This document shows positions 18,888 to 26,720 of a stretch of 64,000 bases of DNA, in pieces. The notes below the pieces were generated by a model. The model did not search any database. It worked only from the letters and a program-made list of their open reading frames with translations, and was not told the origin of the DNA. The DNA is from Methylophaga sp. UBA3192 (lineage in GTDB: Bacteria > Pseudomonadota > Gammaproteobacteria > Nitrosococcales > Methylophagaceae): assembly GCA_002363955.1 (NCBI GenBank), contig DEXE01000004.1, positions 62,001 to 126,000 on the forward strand. The letters are read 5' to 3'. Every line of letters starts with the position of its first letter. The first letter of the stretch is position 1. Made by a program: the position numbers and the translations under genes.

Positions 18888-19858
18888 GACTTGGTTTCAG
18901 CCTTTTCATAGGCCAGGATAACTTTTTGCACCAATGAATGGCGCACCACGTCTTTAGCCTGGAAGAAAGTAAAACCGATACCATCAATATCTTTTAAGAC
19001 TTCAATAGCATGACGCAAACCCGAACGGGTTGAGCCCGGTAAATCCACCTGCGTAATGTCACCGGTTATCACCGCTGTGGAGTTATACCCCAGTCGGGTC
19101 AGAAACATTTTCATTTGCTCAACCGTGGTGTTCTGCGCTTCATCAAGAATAATAAAAGATTCATTCAATGTACGACCACGCATATAGGCAAGCGGCGCCA
19201 CTTCGATGACATTACGCTCGATCAGCTTGGCAACTTTTTCAAATCCCAGCATTTCATAAAGCGCATCAAACAATGGACGTAAATAGGGATCAACCTTCTG
19301 AGCCAGATCCCCGGGCAGGAAACCAAGTCTTTCTCCGGCTTCAACAGCAGGTCTGACCAACACAATTCGTCTGGCAAAATCACGTTCCAGTGCTTCTACC
19401 GCACAGGCGACTGCAAGATAGGTTTTACCGGTTCCGGCGGGTCCCACACCAAAGTTAATGTCATGGGTCATGACGCGACGCAGATAGGCCTGTTGATTTT
19501 CGCCACGCGCCTTGATCAAACCGCGCTTGGTTTTGATAGTGACTTCTTTTTCTTCCTCAAAACCGGTGGTTTCAGTGCCGCCTGATTCGCGAATAGCCAA
19601 GTGAACCTGTTCGGGTTCTATAATGGATTGTGCGGTATCGGCATACAGCGCGTGAATCACTTCCTGTACTTCAGTCAGCATTTCCGGCTTGCCAATAATC
19701 TGGAATTTTCCACCACGATTATTAATTTCCACACCAAATCCACGTTCCATCATCCGGATATGTTCATCCAGGTGACCGCACAAATTGGCTAATCGGGGGT
19801 TGTCCGCAGGACTTAATTCAAAGCTTATCGAGTCAACTGTTACAGTTGGAGTGACCAC
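18884..19858 (-). CDS. ybeZ: PhoH-like ATPase YbeZ
   Basis: Cytoplasmic PhoH-family P-loop NTPase, a functional partner of YbeY in ribosome maturation. The 324 residues include an N-terminal KH-like segment (about 10-90) and the ATPase domain with Walker A GPAGTGKT (139-146) and Walker B-like FIILDEAQN (near 235-243). Despite the family name, nothing in its own upstream region indicates phosphate control, and it is cotranscribed with miaB 21 bp upstream. Confidence 0.95.
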   Translation of the reverse strand: MVTPTVTVDSISFELSPADNPRLANLCGHLDEHIRMMERGFGVEINNRGGKFQIIGKPEMLTEVQEVIHALYADTAQSIIEPEQVHLAIRESGGTETTGFEEEKEVTIKTKRGLIKARGENQQAYLRRVMTHDINFGVGPAGTGKTYLAVACAVEALERDFARRIVLVRPAVEAGERLGFLPGDLAQKVDPYLRPLFDALYEMLGFEKVAKLIERNVIEVAPLAYMRGRTLNESFIILDEAQNTTVEQMKMFLTRLGYNSTAVITGDITQVDLPGSTRSGLRHAIEVLKDIDGIGFTFFQAKDVVRHSLVQKVILAYEKAETKS

Positions 19859-19879
19859 AAATTTGATTCCATAAAGGAG

Positions 19880-21220
19880 TTATAAGATAACGCTATCAGC
19901 AAGAAGTTCACCTCGCAAGGAATTGGTGTGTGCCTCTGTGACTCGCACATCGACAAACTTCCCCACCAGCGCAATATCACCGGGGAAATTCACTACCCGA
20001 TTATTTTCTGTTCGTCCGGCAATTTCTGCTGCATCACGATGTGCAGCCCGCTCTACCAATACACGTTGCACCGTGCCGAGCATGGATTCACTGACCGCGT
20101 TTTCAAGTTCACGTAAACGATCCTGCATAATTTGCAGGCGTTGTTTTTTCTCTTCTTCAGAGACTGAATCATTAAACATCGCTGCCGGTGTACCGGGACG
20201 CGCGCTATAGATAAAACTGAAAGAATGATCAAAACCGATCTGGTTAATCAACGCCATCGTTGCATTAAAGTCTTCTTCAGTCTCATTCGGGAAACCGACA
20301 ATAAAATCACTCGACATACTGAGGTTCGGGCGGATTTTTTTCACTCGCTCAATTTTTTCAACATATTGCGCGACGGTATGACCACGTTTCATCATCGCCA
20401 GAATGCGATCCGAACCGGACTGTACCGGTAAATGCAAATGATTGACCAATTGAGGGATTTCGGCAAATGCTTCAATCAATGAGTCAGAAAACTCCACCGG
20501 ATGCGAGGTGGTAAAACGGATACGTTCAATGCCATCTATTGCAGCAACGTAGTGCATCAGTAACGCCAGATCAGCGGTTTCATCATCTTCGATAATGCCA
20601 CGATAGGCATTCACGTTCTGGCCAAGCAGATTGACTTCACGCACACCCTGCGCAGCCAATTGTCGAATCTCCCGCAGCACGGCCCCCACAGGACGACTGA
20701 CTTCTTCACCGCGGGTATACGGTACGACGCAGAATGTGCAGTACTTGCTGCAACCTTCCATGATAGAAACAAACGCTGTTGGGCCATCCGCTTTTGGCGC
20801 TGGCAGATTGTCGAATTTCTCGATTTCAGGAAACGAGATATCAATTTCCGGTTTATTATTTTTTCTGACGTCATCCAGCATGGTGGGCAGACGATGCAGG
20901 GTTTGCGGCCCAAAGATCAGATCCACATAAGGCGCGCGTTTACGAATCGCTTCACCTTCCTGACTGGCCACACAGCCACCGACACCGATCACCAGATGCG
21001 GTTTTTTATCCTTCCAGCGTTTCCAGCGACCCAGTTGATGAAAAACTTTTTCCTGAGCTTTTTCGCGGATCGAACAGGTATTGAGCAACAACACATCCGC
21101 TTCTTCAGCGATATCGGTTGTTTCCAGTTGATGCGACGCAGCAAGCACCTCGGCCATCTTGTTCGAGTCGTACTCGTTCATCTGGCAACCAAAGGTTCTG
21201 ATAAAAAGTTTTCCGGCCAT
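19880..21220 (-). CDS. miaB: tRNA-2-methylthio-N6-isopentenyladenosine synthase MiaB
   Basis: Radical-SAM methylthiotransferase that converts i6A37 to ms2i6A37 in tRNA. From ATG 21220 (MAGKLFIRTFGCQMNEYDS) the protein is 446 residues. It has the auxiliary-cluster cysteines C12, C49 and C83, the radical-SAM CxxxCxxC at C157/C161/C164 (GCSKYCTFC) and a C-terminal TRAM domain. An in-frame GTG at 21247 would add nine residues that do not fit the family. It is the first gene of the leftward operon through the methyltransferase at 14006. Confidence 0.97.
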   Translation of the reverse strand: MAGKLFIRTFGCQMNEYDSNKMAEVLAASHQLETTDIAEEADVLLLNTCSIREKAQEKVFHQLGRWKRWKDKKPHLVIGVGGCVASQEGEAIRKRAPYVDLIFGPQTLHRLPTMLDDVRKNNKPEIDISFPEIEKFDNLPAPKADGPTAFVSIMEGCSKYCTFCVVPYTRGEEVSRPVGAVLREIRQLAAQGVREVNLLGQNVNAYRGIIEDDETADLALLMHYVAAIDGIERIRFTTSHPVEFSDSLIEAFAEIPQLVNHLHLPVQSGSDRILAMMKRGHTVAQYVEKIERVKKIRPNLSMSSDFIVGFPNETEEDFNATMALINQIGFDHSFSFIYSARPGTPAAMFNDSVSEEEKKQRLQIMQDRLRELENAVSESMLGTVQRVLVERAAHRDAAEIAGRTENNRVVNFPGDIALVGKFVDVRVTEAHTNSLRGELLADSVIL

Positions 21221-21307
21221 AAAATCAGTTAGTGATAAAGGGCGCACAGCATACGCTTTTTTACCTACTTAGTACAGACAAGTGATTGTTTTTTCAGGGG
21301 CAAAATA

Positions 21308-21421
21308 GTGGCTTTAAAAAACCATGATCCCTCCACACACAACTATCAGATAGCCACTCGCATACAGGCACTCCAGAATCCTCAGTTGCCAAGCAATTTT
21401 GGTCAAGAATATCTGAACTGA
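21308..21421 (+). CDS. Possible small protein (37 residues)
   Basis: GTG-initiated frame with an AGGGG ribosome-binding site 8 nt upstream, encoding a hydrophilic 37-residue peptide (MALKNHDPSTHNYQIATRIQ at the start) that ends four bases before the stop of the convergent gene at 21426. It is divergent from miaB. The family is not recognised, and composition alone cannot show that it is translated. Confidence 0.35.
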   Translation: MALKNHDPSTHNYQIATRIQALQNPQLPSNFGQEYLN

Positions 21422-21425
21422 ACAT

Positions 21426-21737
21426 TTAGTCAGGTCGACGCTGACTATTAAGATAATTCCAGGCCTTTTCACACTCCGGCAGATCGTAAAACAACGGCGT
21501 TTGAGCACCGCCCTGATTGCCATAATCACTGTAAAAACGATCACAATACTCCTGGCTTCGATCCCACTGCGCAACGCATTCTGCTGCATATTTTTCACGT
21601 ACAGGTTTCAGTTTCTCCAACCTCGCTGCTTCGCAAGCCTGATTAAGTTGTTGCTGGAGAGCCTGACGATCTTCAGCAATGGCCTGATTTACCAAGATAC
21701 TCAGAGTTACGCTGAGTAATAAAAAAACGGTTCTCAT
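21426..21737 (-). CDS. Hypothetical secreted protein
   Basis: 103 residues with a clear Sec signal peptide (cleavage near AIA before EDRQ, about residue 21). A charged helical mature region follows, with four cysteines (in QACEAAR, AECVAQW, EYCDRF and PECEKAW) that could form two disulfides. No known domain recognised. Probably periplasmic. It is a single gene with its own upstream region. Confidence 0.6.
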   Translation of the reverse strand: MRTVFLLLSVTLSILVNQAIAEDRQALQQQLNQACEAARLEKLKPVREKYAAECVAQWDRSQEYCDRFYSDYGNQGGAQTPLFYDLPECEKAWNYLNSQRRPD

Positions 21738-21890
21738 AGGCTTATCCTGTCATCAAATGAAATAAGTCGTTTTGACTTACATTAATGCGCTTATATCTGG
21801 GACTTTTATAGTGGAACCGCTTTTATTCAACATTGTTGTCATTGCAATCACATTCCCTGTCTGGATACCCATTTCTCTGTGAAATATTAC

Positions 21891-21911
21891 TGTTGAAAAA
21901 TACGTTCAACA
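21891..21911. promoter_or_regulatory. Inverted repeat, possible operator
   Basis: TGTTGAA (21891-21897) and TTCAACA (21905-21911) form perfect 7-bp arms with a 7-nt spacer. It lies 34 bp upstream of the ATG of the GlcG-like pseudogene. No regulator is assigned. Confidence 0.3.
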
Positions 21912-21944
21912 AATTCTAATCCAGCACCCCATCAGTAGATAACC

Positions 21945-22381
21945 ATGCACGTTAATTCCGTAAAGCGAACCAAAAAGCCATTGATGGTGCCCTCAAAAAA
22001 GCCGAATCTACTGATACCAGAATGGGCATTGCCGTAGTAGATTCCGGTGTTGCGCTGAAAGCATTCTATCGCATGGATGATGCCTGGGTAGGCAGTATTG
22101 ATATTCCCACCAAAAAAGCCCGTACGCCGTTTATTTCGGCATACCCAGTGGAGAAACAGGTCAACTGTCTCAGTCCGGTCAGCCTTATATATGGTATTGA
22201 GCATTCAAACGATGGCATGATTACTTTTCCGGGGGGCGTACCGATTGTCGATGATGAAGCATTTATGTCGGGCGCGATAGGTGTAAATGGCAGCTCAGTC
22301 GAAAACGATGATCTGGTCGCTCATGCAGGAGCCGAAATCATCAGTGTCTGTGATTTGCCGGAACATCTATGGAGAACATAA
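21945..22381 (+). pseudogene. Frameshifted GlcG/HbpS-family heme-binding-like protein
   Basis: The family is recognisable from MGIAVVDSGVALKAFYRMDDAWVGSID, then YGIEHSNDGMITFPGGVPIVDD and AIGVNGSSVENDDLVAHAGAEI. These match GlcG/HbpS (DUF336) proteins of about 140 residues. The ATG at 21945 begins a plausible N-terminus (MHVNSVK) in a different frame from the body; the two join by assuming one lost base near 21962. A second lost base near 22126 and one gained base near 22186-22189 leave 21 residues scrambled. Read one frame over, that segment is YFGIPSGETGQLSQSGQP, which is the expected family sequence. It is either a decayed gene or a cluster of sequencing errors. The frame 22022-22381 remains open throughout. 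Confidence 0.75.
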
Positions 22382-22406
22382 ATAAAATAATTAAAGGAGA
22401 GAGAAT

Positions 22407-22607
22407 ATGAGTTCCAAACTTTTAGGCATTATCTTGTTAGTTGTCGGCGTTATTCTGCTGATTTTCGGTTGGAATGCTTCACAGTCTTTAGGCGATCAGG
22501 TCACTGAAACACTTACTGGCCGTTTTACCGATGAAACCATGTGGTTCATCATTAGTGGTGCTGTAGCTGTGGTAGTGGGCGCTTTTTTAGCACTCGGCAA
22601 AAAATAA
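22407..22607 (+). CDS. DUF3185 small membrane protein
   Basis: 66 residues with two hydrophobic helices (about 4-22 and 46-62) joined by a polar loop, SLGDQVTETLTGRFTDETMW, typical of DUF3185. A strong AAAGGAGAG site precedes the ATG. Probably in the inner membrane; function unknown. It lies 25 bp after the GlcG-like pseudogene and may be cotranscribed with it. Confidence 0.8.
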   Translation: MSSKLLGIILLVVGVILLIFGWNASQSLGDQVTETLTGRFTDETMWFIISGAVAVVVGAFLALGKK

Positions 22608-22710
22608 ATTTTAAGATGCCATCGACTCATAAATCAGGCAATGGCAATTATGCAAAAAGCACAACCCGCAAAGCTGTTAAGATGTGAAGCCAAAGCAGGC
22701 TAACTGAAAA

Positions 22711-22735
22711 AGCCCCCATTACTGGGGGCTTTTTT
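22711..22735 (+). terminator. Intrinsic terminator upstream of ycaO
   Basis: AGCCCCCA (22711-22718) pairs perfectly with TGGGGGCT (22723-22730) around a 4-nt loop, followed by TTTTT. It ends only about 20 bp before the ycaO ATG, so ycaO needs a start site within or after it, or regulated read-through. The preceding 22608-22710 stretch has no convincing gene. Confidence 0.9.
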
Positions 22736-22755
22736 ATCCACACGAGTACTTCATC

Positions 22756-24498
22756 ATGACTGAACAAACCTTTATTAAAGGCAAAGACAGCGATCTGGAA
22801 ACCAGCATCGCCACCATGCAGGCCAAATTAAAATCGTTTGGTTTTGATATCGAAGAAGCCTCCTGGCTCAATCCGGTCAGTAATGTTTATTCTGTGCATA
22901 TCCGCGATAAAACCTGTCCTTTAATGTTTACCAATGGCAAAGGCAGCAGTGAAAAAGCCTGTCTGGCCAGTGCTTTGGGCGAGTATTTCGAACGGCTTAG
23001 CTGCAATTACTTTTTTGCTGATTTCTATCTGGGCGAACATCACAGTAACAGCGAATTTGTGCACTATCCCAATGAACGCTGGTTTGATATTGATGGTGAT
23101 GAGATGCCGGAAGGCTTGATGGATGAAAGCCTGTGGAAATATTTTGATCCGGAAAATGAACTGACGCCGGATATGTTGTTTGATACCAACTCAGGTGATG
23201 GCGAACGCGGTATCTGTGCCGTGCCTTACCAACGTTTGCGTGATGGTGAAATCCGTTACATTCCAGTCAATGTGATTGGCAATATTTATGTCAGTAATGG
23301 CATGTCAGCCGGTAATACGCAGAATGAAGCCCGTGTTCAGGGTTTGTCTGAAGTGTTTGAACGTTATGTGAAAAACAAGATCATTGCCGAAGGGCTTTGC
23401 CTGCCAGAAGTCCCTGATGAAATACTTAACCGTTTCCCAAAAATCCAACAGGCCTTACAGGAATTACGTGATCACGGTTATCACCTGCGAGTAGCTGATG
23501 CATCACTGGGCGGTCAGTTTCCAGTAATGTCCGTGACATTAATTAACCCAAAAGATGGTTCAGTGTTTGCCTCGTTTGGCGCACATCCGAGTTTTGAAGT
23601 GGCATTGGAACGTACCGTCACCGAATTATTGCAGGGCCGCGGCCTGGATCAGCTGGATGTATTTCATCCACCAACATTTGATTTGGATGAGGTCGCTTCG
23701 CCTGCCAATCTGGAAATGCATTTTATTGATTCCAGCGGTTACATCTCTAACGACTTTTTCCGCGAAACGCCTGATTACGATTTCTTCGATTGGGATTATG
23801 ATGATGCCACCGCCGATGAGTTCAAATTCCTGACCGACAAAATCCACGGCTTGGGTTTTGATATCTATATTGCCGATTACCATCATCTGGATGTCTATGC
23901 CTGCCGCATTCTGGTACCAGGCATGTCCGATATTTATCCGGTCGATGAATTAGTTTGGGAAAACAATAATGAAGGCGCTTTATTCCGCGAAGATTTCCTG
24001 ACCCTGAAAGATGGCGATGCTGAACTCTGGCAGGATATTCTGGATCGTCTGGATGAAGGCGGTTATAACGATCAGACTCCGGTCGCCCCGTTTATTGGTC
24101 TCGCGCCGGATCCCGGTACTTTATGGGCCGAAATTCGCCTCGGCGAACTCAAAGCCATGCTCTATCTGGCATTAGAAGATGAAGAAGCTATCGACTGGAT
24201 TGACTGGTGTCTGGCTTTGGATCAGGCCAGCGAAGAAAACATTTTGTTTTACCGTTGCCTGAAGGCACTGCTGGAAATCAAATGGGATGATGAACGCGAT
24301 TACGCTGAATACAGCAAAGGCCTGGCTTTGATGTACGGTCAACAAAATGTTGATGATGGCATTCAAATCGTCGAAGGTGAAAAACTATTCCACAACCTGC
24401 ATTGCCCTGGCCTCAGCCTGGTAGGTTTTGAGCGGCATAATGCCTTACTGGCTGGTTATGAAAAACTCCAACATGCCAAGCGTACCAACTGGAAATAA
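22756..24498 (+). CDS. ycaO: YcaO-family protein (ribosomal protein S12 methylthiotransferase accessory factor type)
   Basis: Length (580 residues) and sequence along the whole chain follow E. coli YcaO. Examples are EEASWLNPVSNVYSVHIRDK (34-53), LASALGEYFERLS (about 71-83), GMSAGNTQNEARVQGLSEVFERYVKN (about 188-213) and ERTVTELLQGRG (about 285-296), which form the ATP-binding YcaO core. E. coli YcaO assists RimO-dependent S12 beta-methylthiolation. No RiPP precursor, dehydrogenase or RimO gene lies adjacent, so a peptide-modifying cluster is unlikely. The C-terminal third is a helical TPR-like region. Confidence 0.93.
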   Translation: MTEQTFIKGKDSDLETSIATMQAKLKSFGFDIEEASWLNPVSNVYSVHIRDKTCPLMFTNGKGSSEKACLASALGEYFERLSCNYFFADFYLGEHHSNSEFVHYPNERWFDIDGDEMPEGLMDESLWKYFDPENELTPDMLFDTNSGDGERGICAVPYQRLRDGEIRYIPVNVIGNIYVSNGMSAGNTQNEARVQGLSEVFERYVKNKIIAEGLCLPEVPDEILNRFPKIQQALQELRDHGYHLRVADASLGGQFPVMSVTLINPKDGSVFASFGAHPSFEVALERTVTELLQGRGLDQLDVFHPPTFDLDEVASPANLEMHFIDSSGYISNDFFRETPDYDFFDWDYDDATADEFKFLTDKIHGLGFDIYIADYHHLDVYACRILVPGMSDIYPVDELVWENNNEGALFREDFLTLKDGDAELWQDILDRLDEGGYNDQTPVAPFIGLAPDPGTLWAEIRLGELKAMLYLALEDEEAIDWIDWCLALDQASEENILFYRCLKALLEIKWDDERDYAEYSKGLALMYGQQNVDDGIQIVEGEKLFHNLHCPGLSLVGFERHNALLAGYEKLQHAKRTNWK

Positions 24499-24528
24499 AC
24501 TGCGCTGAAATACACCTTATCCAAAATG

Positions 24529-24556
24529 AAGGCCAGACTGATTGCTGGCCTTTGAT
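24529..24556. terminator. Bidirectional terminator between ycaO and the antiporter
   Basis: AAGGCCAG (24529-24536) pairs with CTGGCCTT (24545-24552). T-rich sequence lies on the plus-strand 3' side and an A-rich run on the other, so it can serve both converging genes. Confidence 0.75.
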
Positions 24557-24576
24557 TTACCGTTTTACCATGATAT

Positions 24577-26181
24577 TCACTGCTGCATCGCTTGATCCGC
24601 CAACGATAGACCGGCACCTTCGTAGACTTCAAACACTTCATCAGCGCCCAGATTTTTCAGCCGCTCAACTTCATCAGAATATTCAACAATGGCCGCAACG
24701 CGACCTTTAAAATCCCGTCCTCGCAATTGTTTAAGCGCATAGACATTACCGGCATGATGCGGCATTGCCAGTACCACCAGTTGCACCTGATCACTCACCA
24801 ACAATTTGTCCCAAAAATCAGAATCCACTGCATCGCCTTCAACGATTTGATAATCCTGACTCAAGCGTTCCACTTTGTTTTCATCGTTGTCGATTCCCAG
24901 CACATTCAAATTATATTTTTGCTGCAGCCGTTGATAGGTGCCACGGCCAATTTTGCCCATGCCCAAAATAACCACCTGTGCGCCATTTAATTCAATAGGT
25001 TTGTCATGTGGATGTAATTCAGCCGCAGGCACTTCCTGCAATCGATTACGGCTTAATTGATAGAGACGTTCGTTATAGTTGTTCAATATCGCAGCCACCA
25101 CAAAACTCATCGCGACTGATAACGATAAAATCACTAACCAGTCACTGTTCAACCAGCCTTGAGTCATCGCTAAAGCCGTTACGATCAAGCCAAATTCGGA
25201 GTAATTGCTCAGTGTCATCGATGCTAATACTGAGGTGCGGACCCGTAATTTAAAGCGGGGAAATATCACCACAAATAGCACGGTTTTCAGGGGTAACAAT
25301 ACTAACAATAACAATGCCAGCCCAACATGCTCCCAATTGGGTAATGCCGTCAGACCGATCGACAGGAAAAAGCCGACCAGAAACAGTTCTTTAATATTAA
25401 ATAAAGATCGTGCCAGATTAGCCGAGGTTTTGTGAGGCGCCAGCAGAATTCCCATGATTAAGGCACCGAGATCGCCTTTCAAACCCACCAGTTCAAACAG
25501 CTTATAGCCGAGCACTAACGCAAGGACAAAACCAAACAATACCTGCATTTCGCCATGACCGAGGCGATCCAGTAATTGACGTAGAAATGGGGCTGCAGGG
25601 ATCAATAAGAATAATGTTAATGCCCAGACTGAAGGCAAACTGCCCGTAGTGGCTGACAGGAAAATCACGGCAAAAATATCCTGCATGATCAAGATACCAA
25701 TCGCCACCCGTCCGTAAAAAGATTGGGTTTCACTGCGCTCTTCCAGCACTTTGACAGCAAATACCGTACTGGAAAACGATAAGGCAAACGCCAGAATGAC
25801 AATGGCTGTCCAGTCTGTCGATTGCATCAGCATGATACCGGCGAATTTGAGCAAGCCCAGAATCAGCACAAATAACACGCTGGACAAGGTGATATGCAAA
25901 CTGGCAACGCCCCACACTTCCGATTGTAATAAAGTGCGGATATTGAGCTTCAAACCGATGGTAAACAGTAATAAGGTCACACCAAGATTGGCGACAGCCT
26001 CAAGCGTCGGCGTGAGCGTATAGCCCGAATAATTGAGCAAAAAACCTGCTACCAGAAATCCGGCCAACGGTGGCAGGCGTAAAATCATTGCCAGCAGACC
26101 ACCTGCAAAGGCATAAATAAAATAGGCCGGTTCCACGATGTGACTCCCCTGTCTGATGAGCGATTGCAAGCCAATCGTCAT
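24577..26181 (-). CDS. CPA2 cation:proton antiporter with RCK_N domain (KefB/YbaL-like)
   Basis: Inner-membrane monovalent cation/proton antiporter, 534 residues. About twelve membrane segments cover residues 15-375, including the LLLFTIGLKLNIRTLL and ILIMQDIFAVIFL motifs of the CPA2 family. A cytoplasmic TrkA-N/RCK domain follows (VVILGMGKIGRGTYQRL, about 405-420; GIDNDENKVERL). There is no TrkA-C domain, and no KefG/KefF-type subunit is adjacent. A potassium or sodium efflux role is inferred from family only. It converges with ycaO. Confidence 0.88.
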   Translation of the reverse strand: MTIGLQSLIRQGSHIVEPAYFIYAFAGGLLAMILRLPPLAGFLVAGFLLNYSGYTLTPTLEAVANLGVTLLLFTIGLKLNIRTLLQSEVWGVASLHITLSSVLFVLILGLLKFAGIMLMQSTDWTAIVILAFALSFSSTVFAVKVLEERSETQSFYGRVAIGILIMQDIFAVIFLSATTGSLPSVWALTLFLLIPAAPFLRQLLDRLGHGEMQVLFGFVLALVLGYKLFELVGLKGDLGALIMGILLAPHKTSANLARSLFNIKELFLVGFFLSIGLTALPNWEHVGLALLLLVLLPLKTVLFVVIFPRFKLRVRTSVLASMTLSNYSEFGLIVTALAMTQGWLNSDWLVILSLSVAMSFVVAAILNNYNERLYQLSRNRLQEVPAAELHPHDKPIELNGAQVVILGMGKIGRGTYQRLQQKYNLNVLGIDNDENKVERLSQDYQIVEGDAVDSDFWDKLLVSDQVQLVVLAMPHHAGNVYALKQLRGRDFKGRVAAIVEYSDEVERLKNLGADEVFEVYEGAGLSLADQAMQQ

Positions 26182-26296
26182 ATTGAGTTAAAGGGTAATC
26201 ATACCTGACAAACTTACCTTTCAGCGCATTGCCAACGGATTGTTAAACACGTTTTTATAAAATGTTCACTACGCCTGTTATCACTGGGTTTTCAGG

Positions 26297-26593
26297 CTAT
26301 TTGCCATCCCACATTACATCCGCATTAGCGTCAATGGCGGCTTTTAAAAGGTTGATTAATGGCAATGCCCGCTGCGACAAACCTGGCTTGAATTCACCCT
26401 CTTTAGGATCCTGTTCTGCCGCTTTACTTGAATCGACGGCTTGTTGCAGATTCGATAAAGCTGATGGTAAGTCACGGGGCTGAAAGGCTCCCGGAACAGT
26501 GCCACTGTGGCCCATTATTTTCAGCATATCTTTGGCCACATCACCCATCATGGTGATATTGGAATAGGCTTTGGTGCTAAAGGTGACGACCAT
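26297..26593 (-). CDS. DUF1840 protein
   Basis: About 98 residues from ATG 26593 (MVVTFSTKAYSNITMMGDVA), which has a strong GGAGAAAG site. A longer frame from 26629 overlaps the small membrane ORF upstream and does not fit the family. The N-terminal segment is characteristic of DUF1840; the middle is proline and acid rich, and the C-terminus helical. Cytoplasmic, function unknown. Last gene of a probable three-gene unit with the flavocytochrome and the 30-residue membrane protein. Confidence 0.8.
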   Translation of the reverse strand: MVVTFSTKAYSNITMMGDVAKDMLKIMGHSGTVPGAFQPRDLPSALSNLQQAVDSSKAAEQDPKEGEFKPGLSQRALPLINLLKAAIDANADVMWDGK

Positions 26594-26618
26594 TACTTTC
26601 TCCAGTTGGTGAAATTTT

Positions 26619-26711
26619 TCATCGAGCAAATAACCAGGCTATGGTAAGTGCAATCAACAACAAAACGACGGAGACCACACTGCCAATTCGTCGAGCATAG
26701 ATATGCAACAT
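26619..26711 (-). CDS. Small single-pass membrane protein (30 residues)
   Basis: A short frame with a strong GGAG ribosome-binding site immediately after the flavocytochrome stop codon (26721) encodes MLHIYARRIGSVVSVVLLLI followed by ALTIAWLFAR. The N-terminus is positively charged, with one hydrophobic helix (about 10-28). It lies between two genes of the same direction, 26 bp before DUF1840. No homologue is recognised. It could be a small subunit or stabiliser of the neighbouring membrane flavocytochrome, which is inference from position only. Confidence 0.55.
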   Translation of the reverse strand: MLHIYARRIGSVVSVVLLLIALTIAWLFAR

Positions 26712-26720
26712 ATAAACTCC

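Noticed and set aside
20660..21232. 190-residue plus-strand frame
   Set aside because: Fully antisense to miaB, whose motifs are intact; no credible protein features.
22756..24498. RiPP (azole-forming) biosynthetic cluster suggested by YcaO
   Set aside because: The protein is the long E. coli-type YcaO. There is no precursor peptide, dehydrogenase, protease or exporter nearby.
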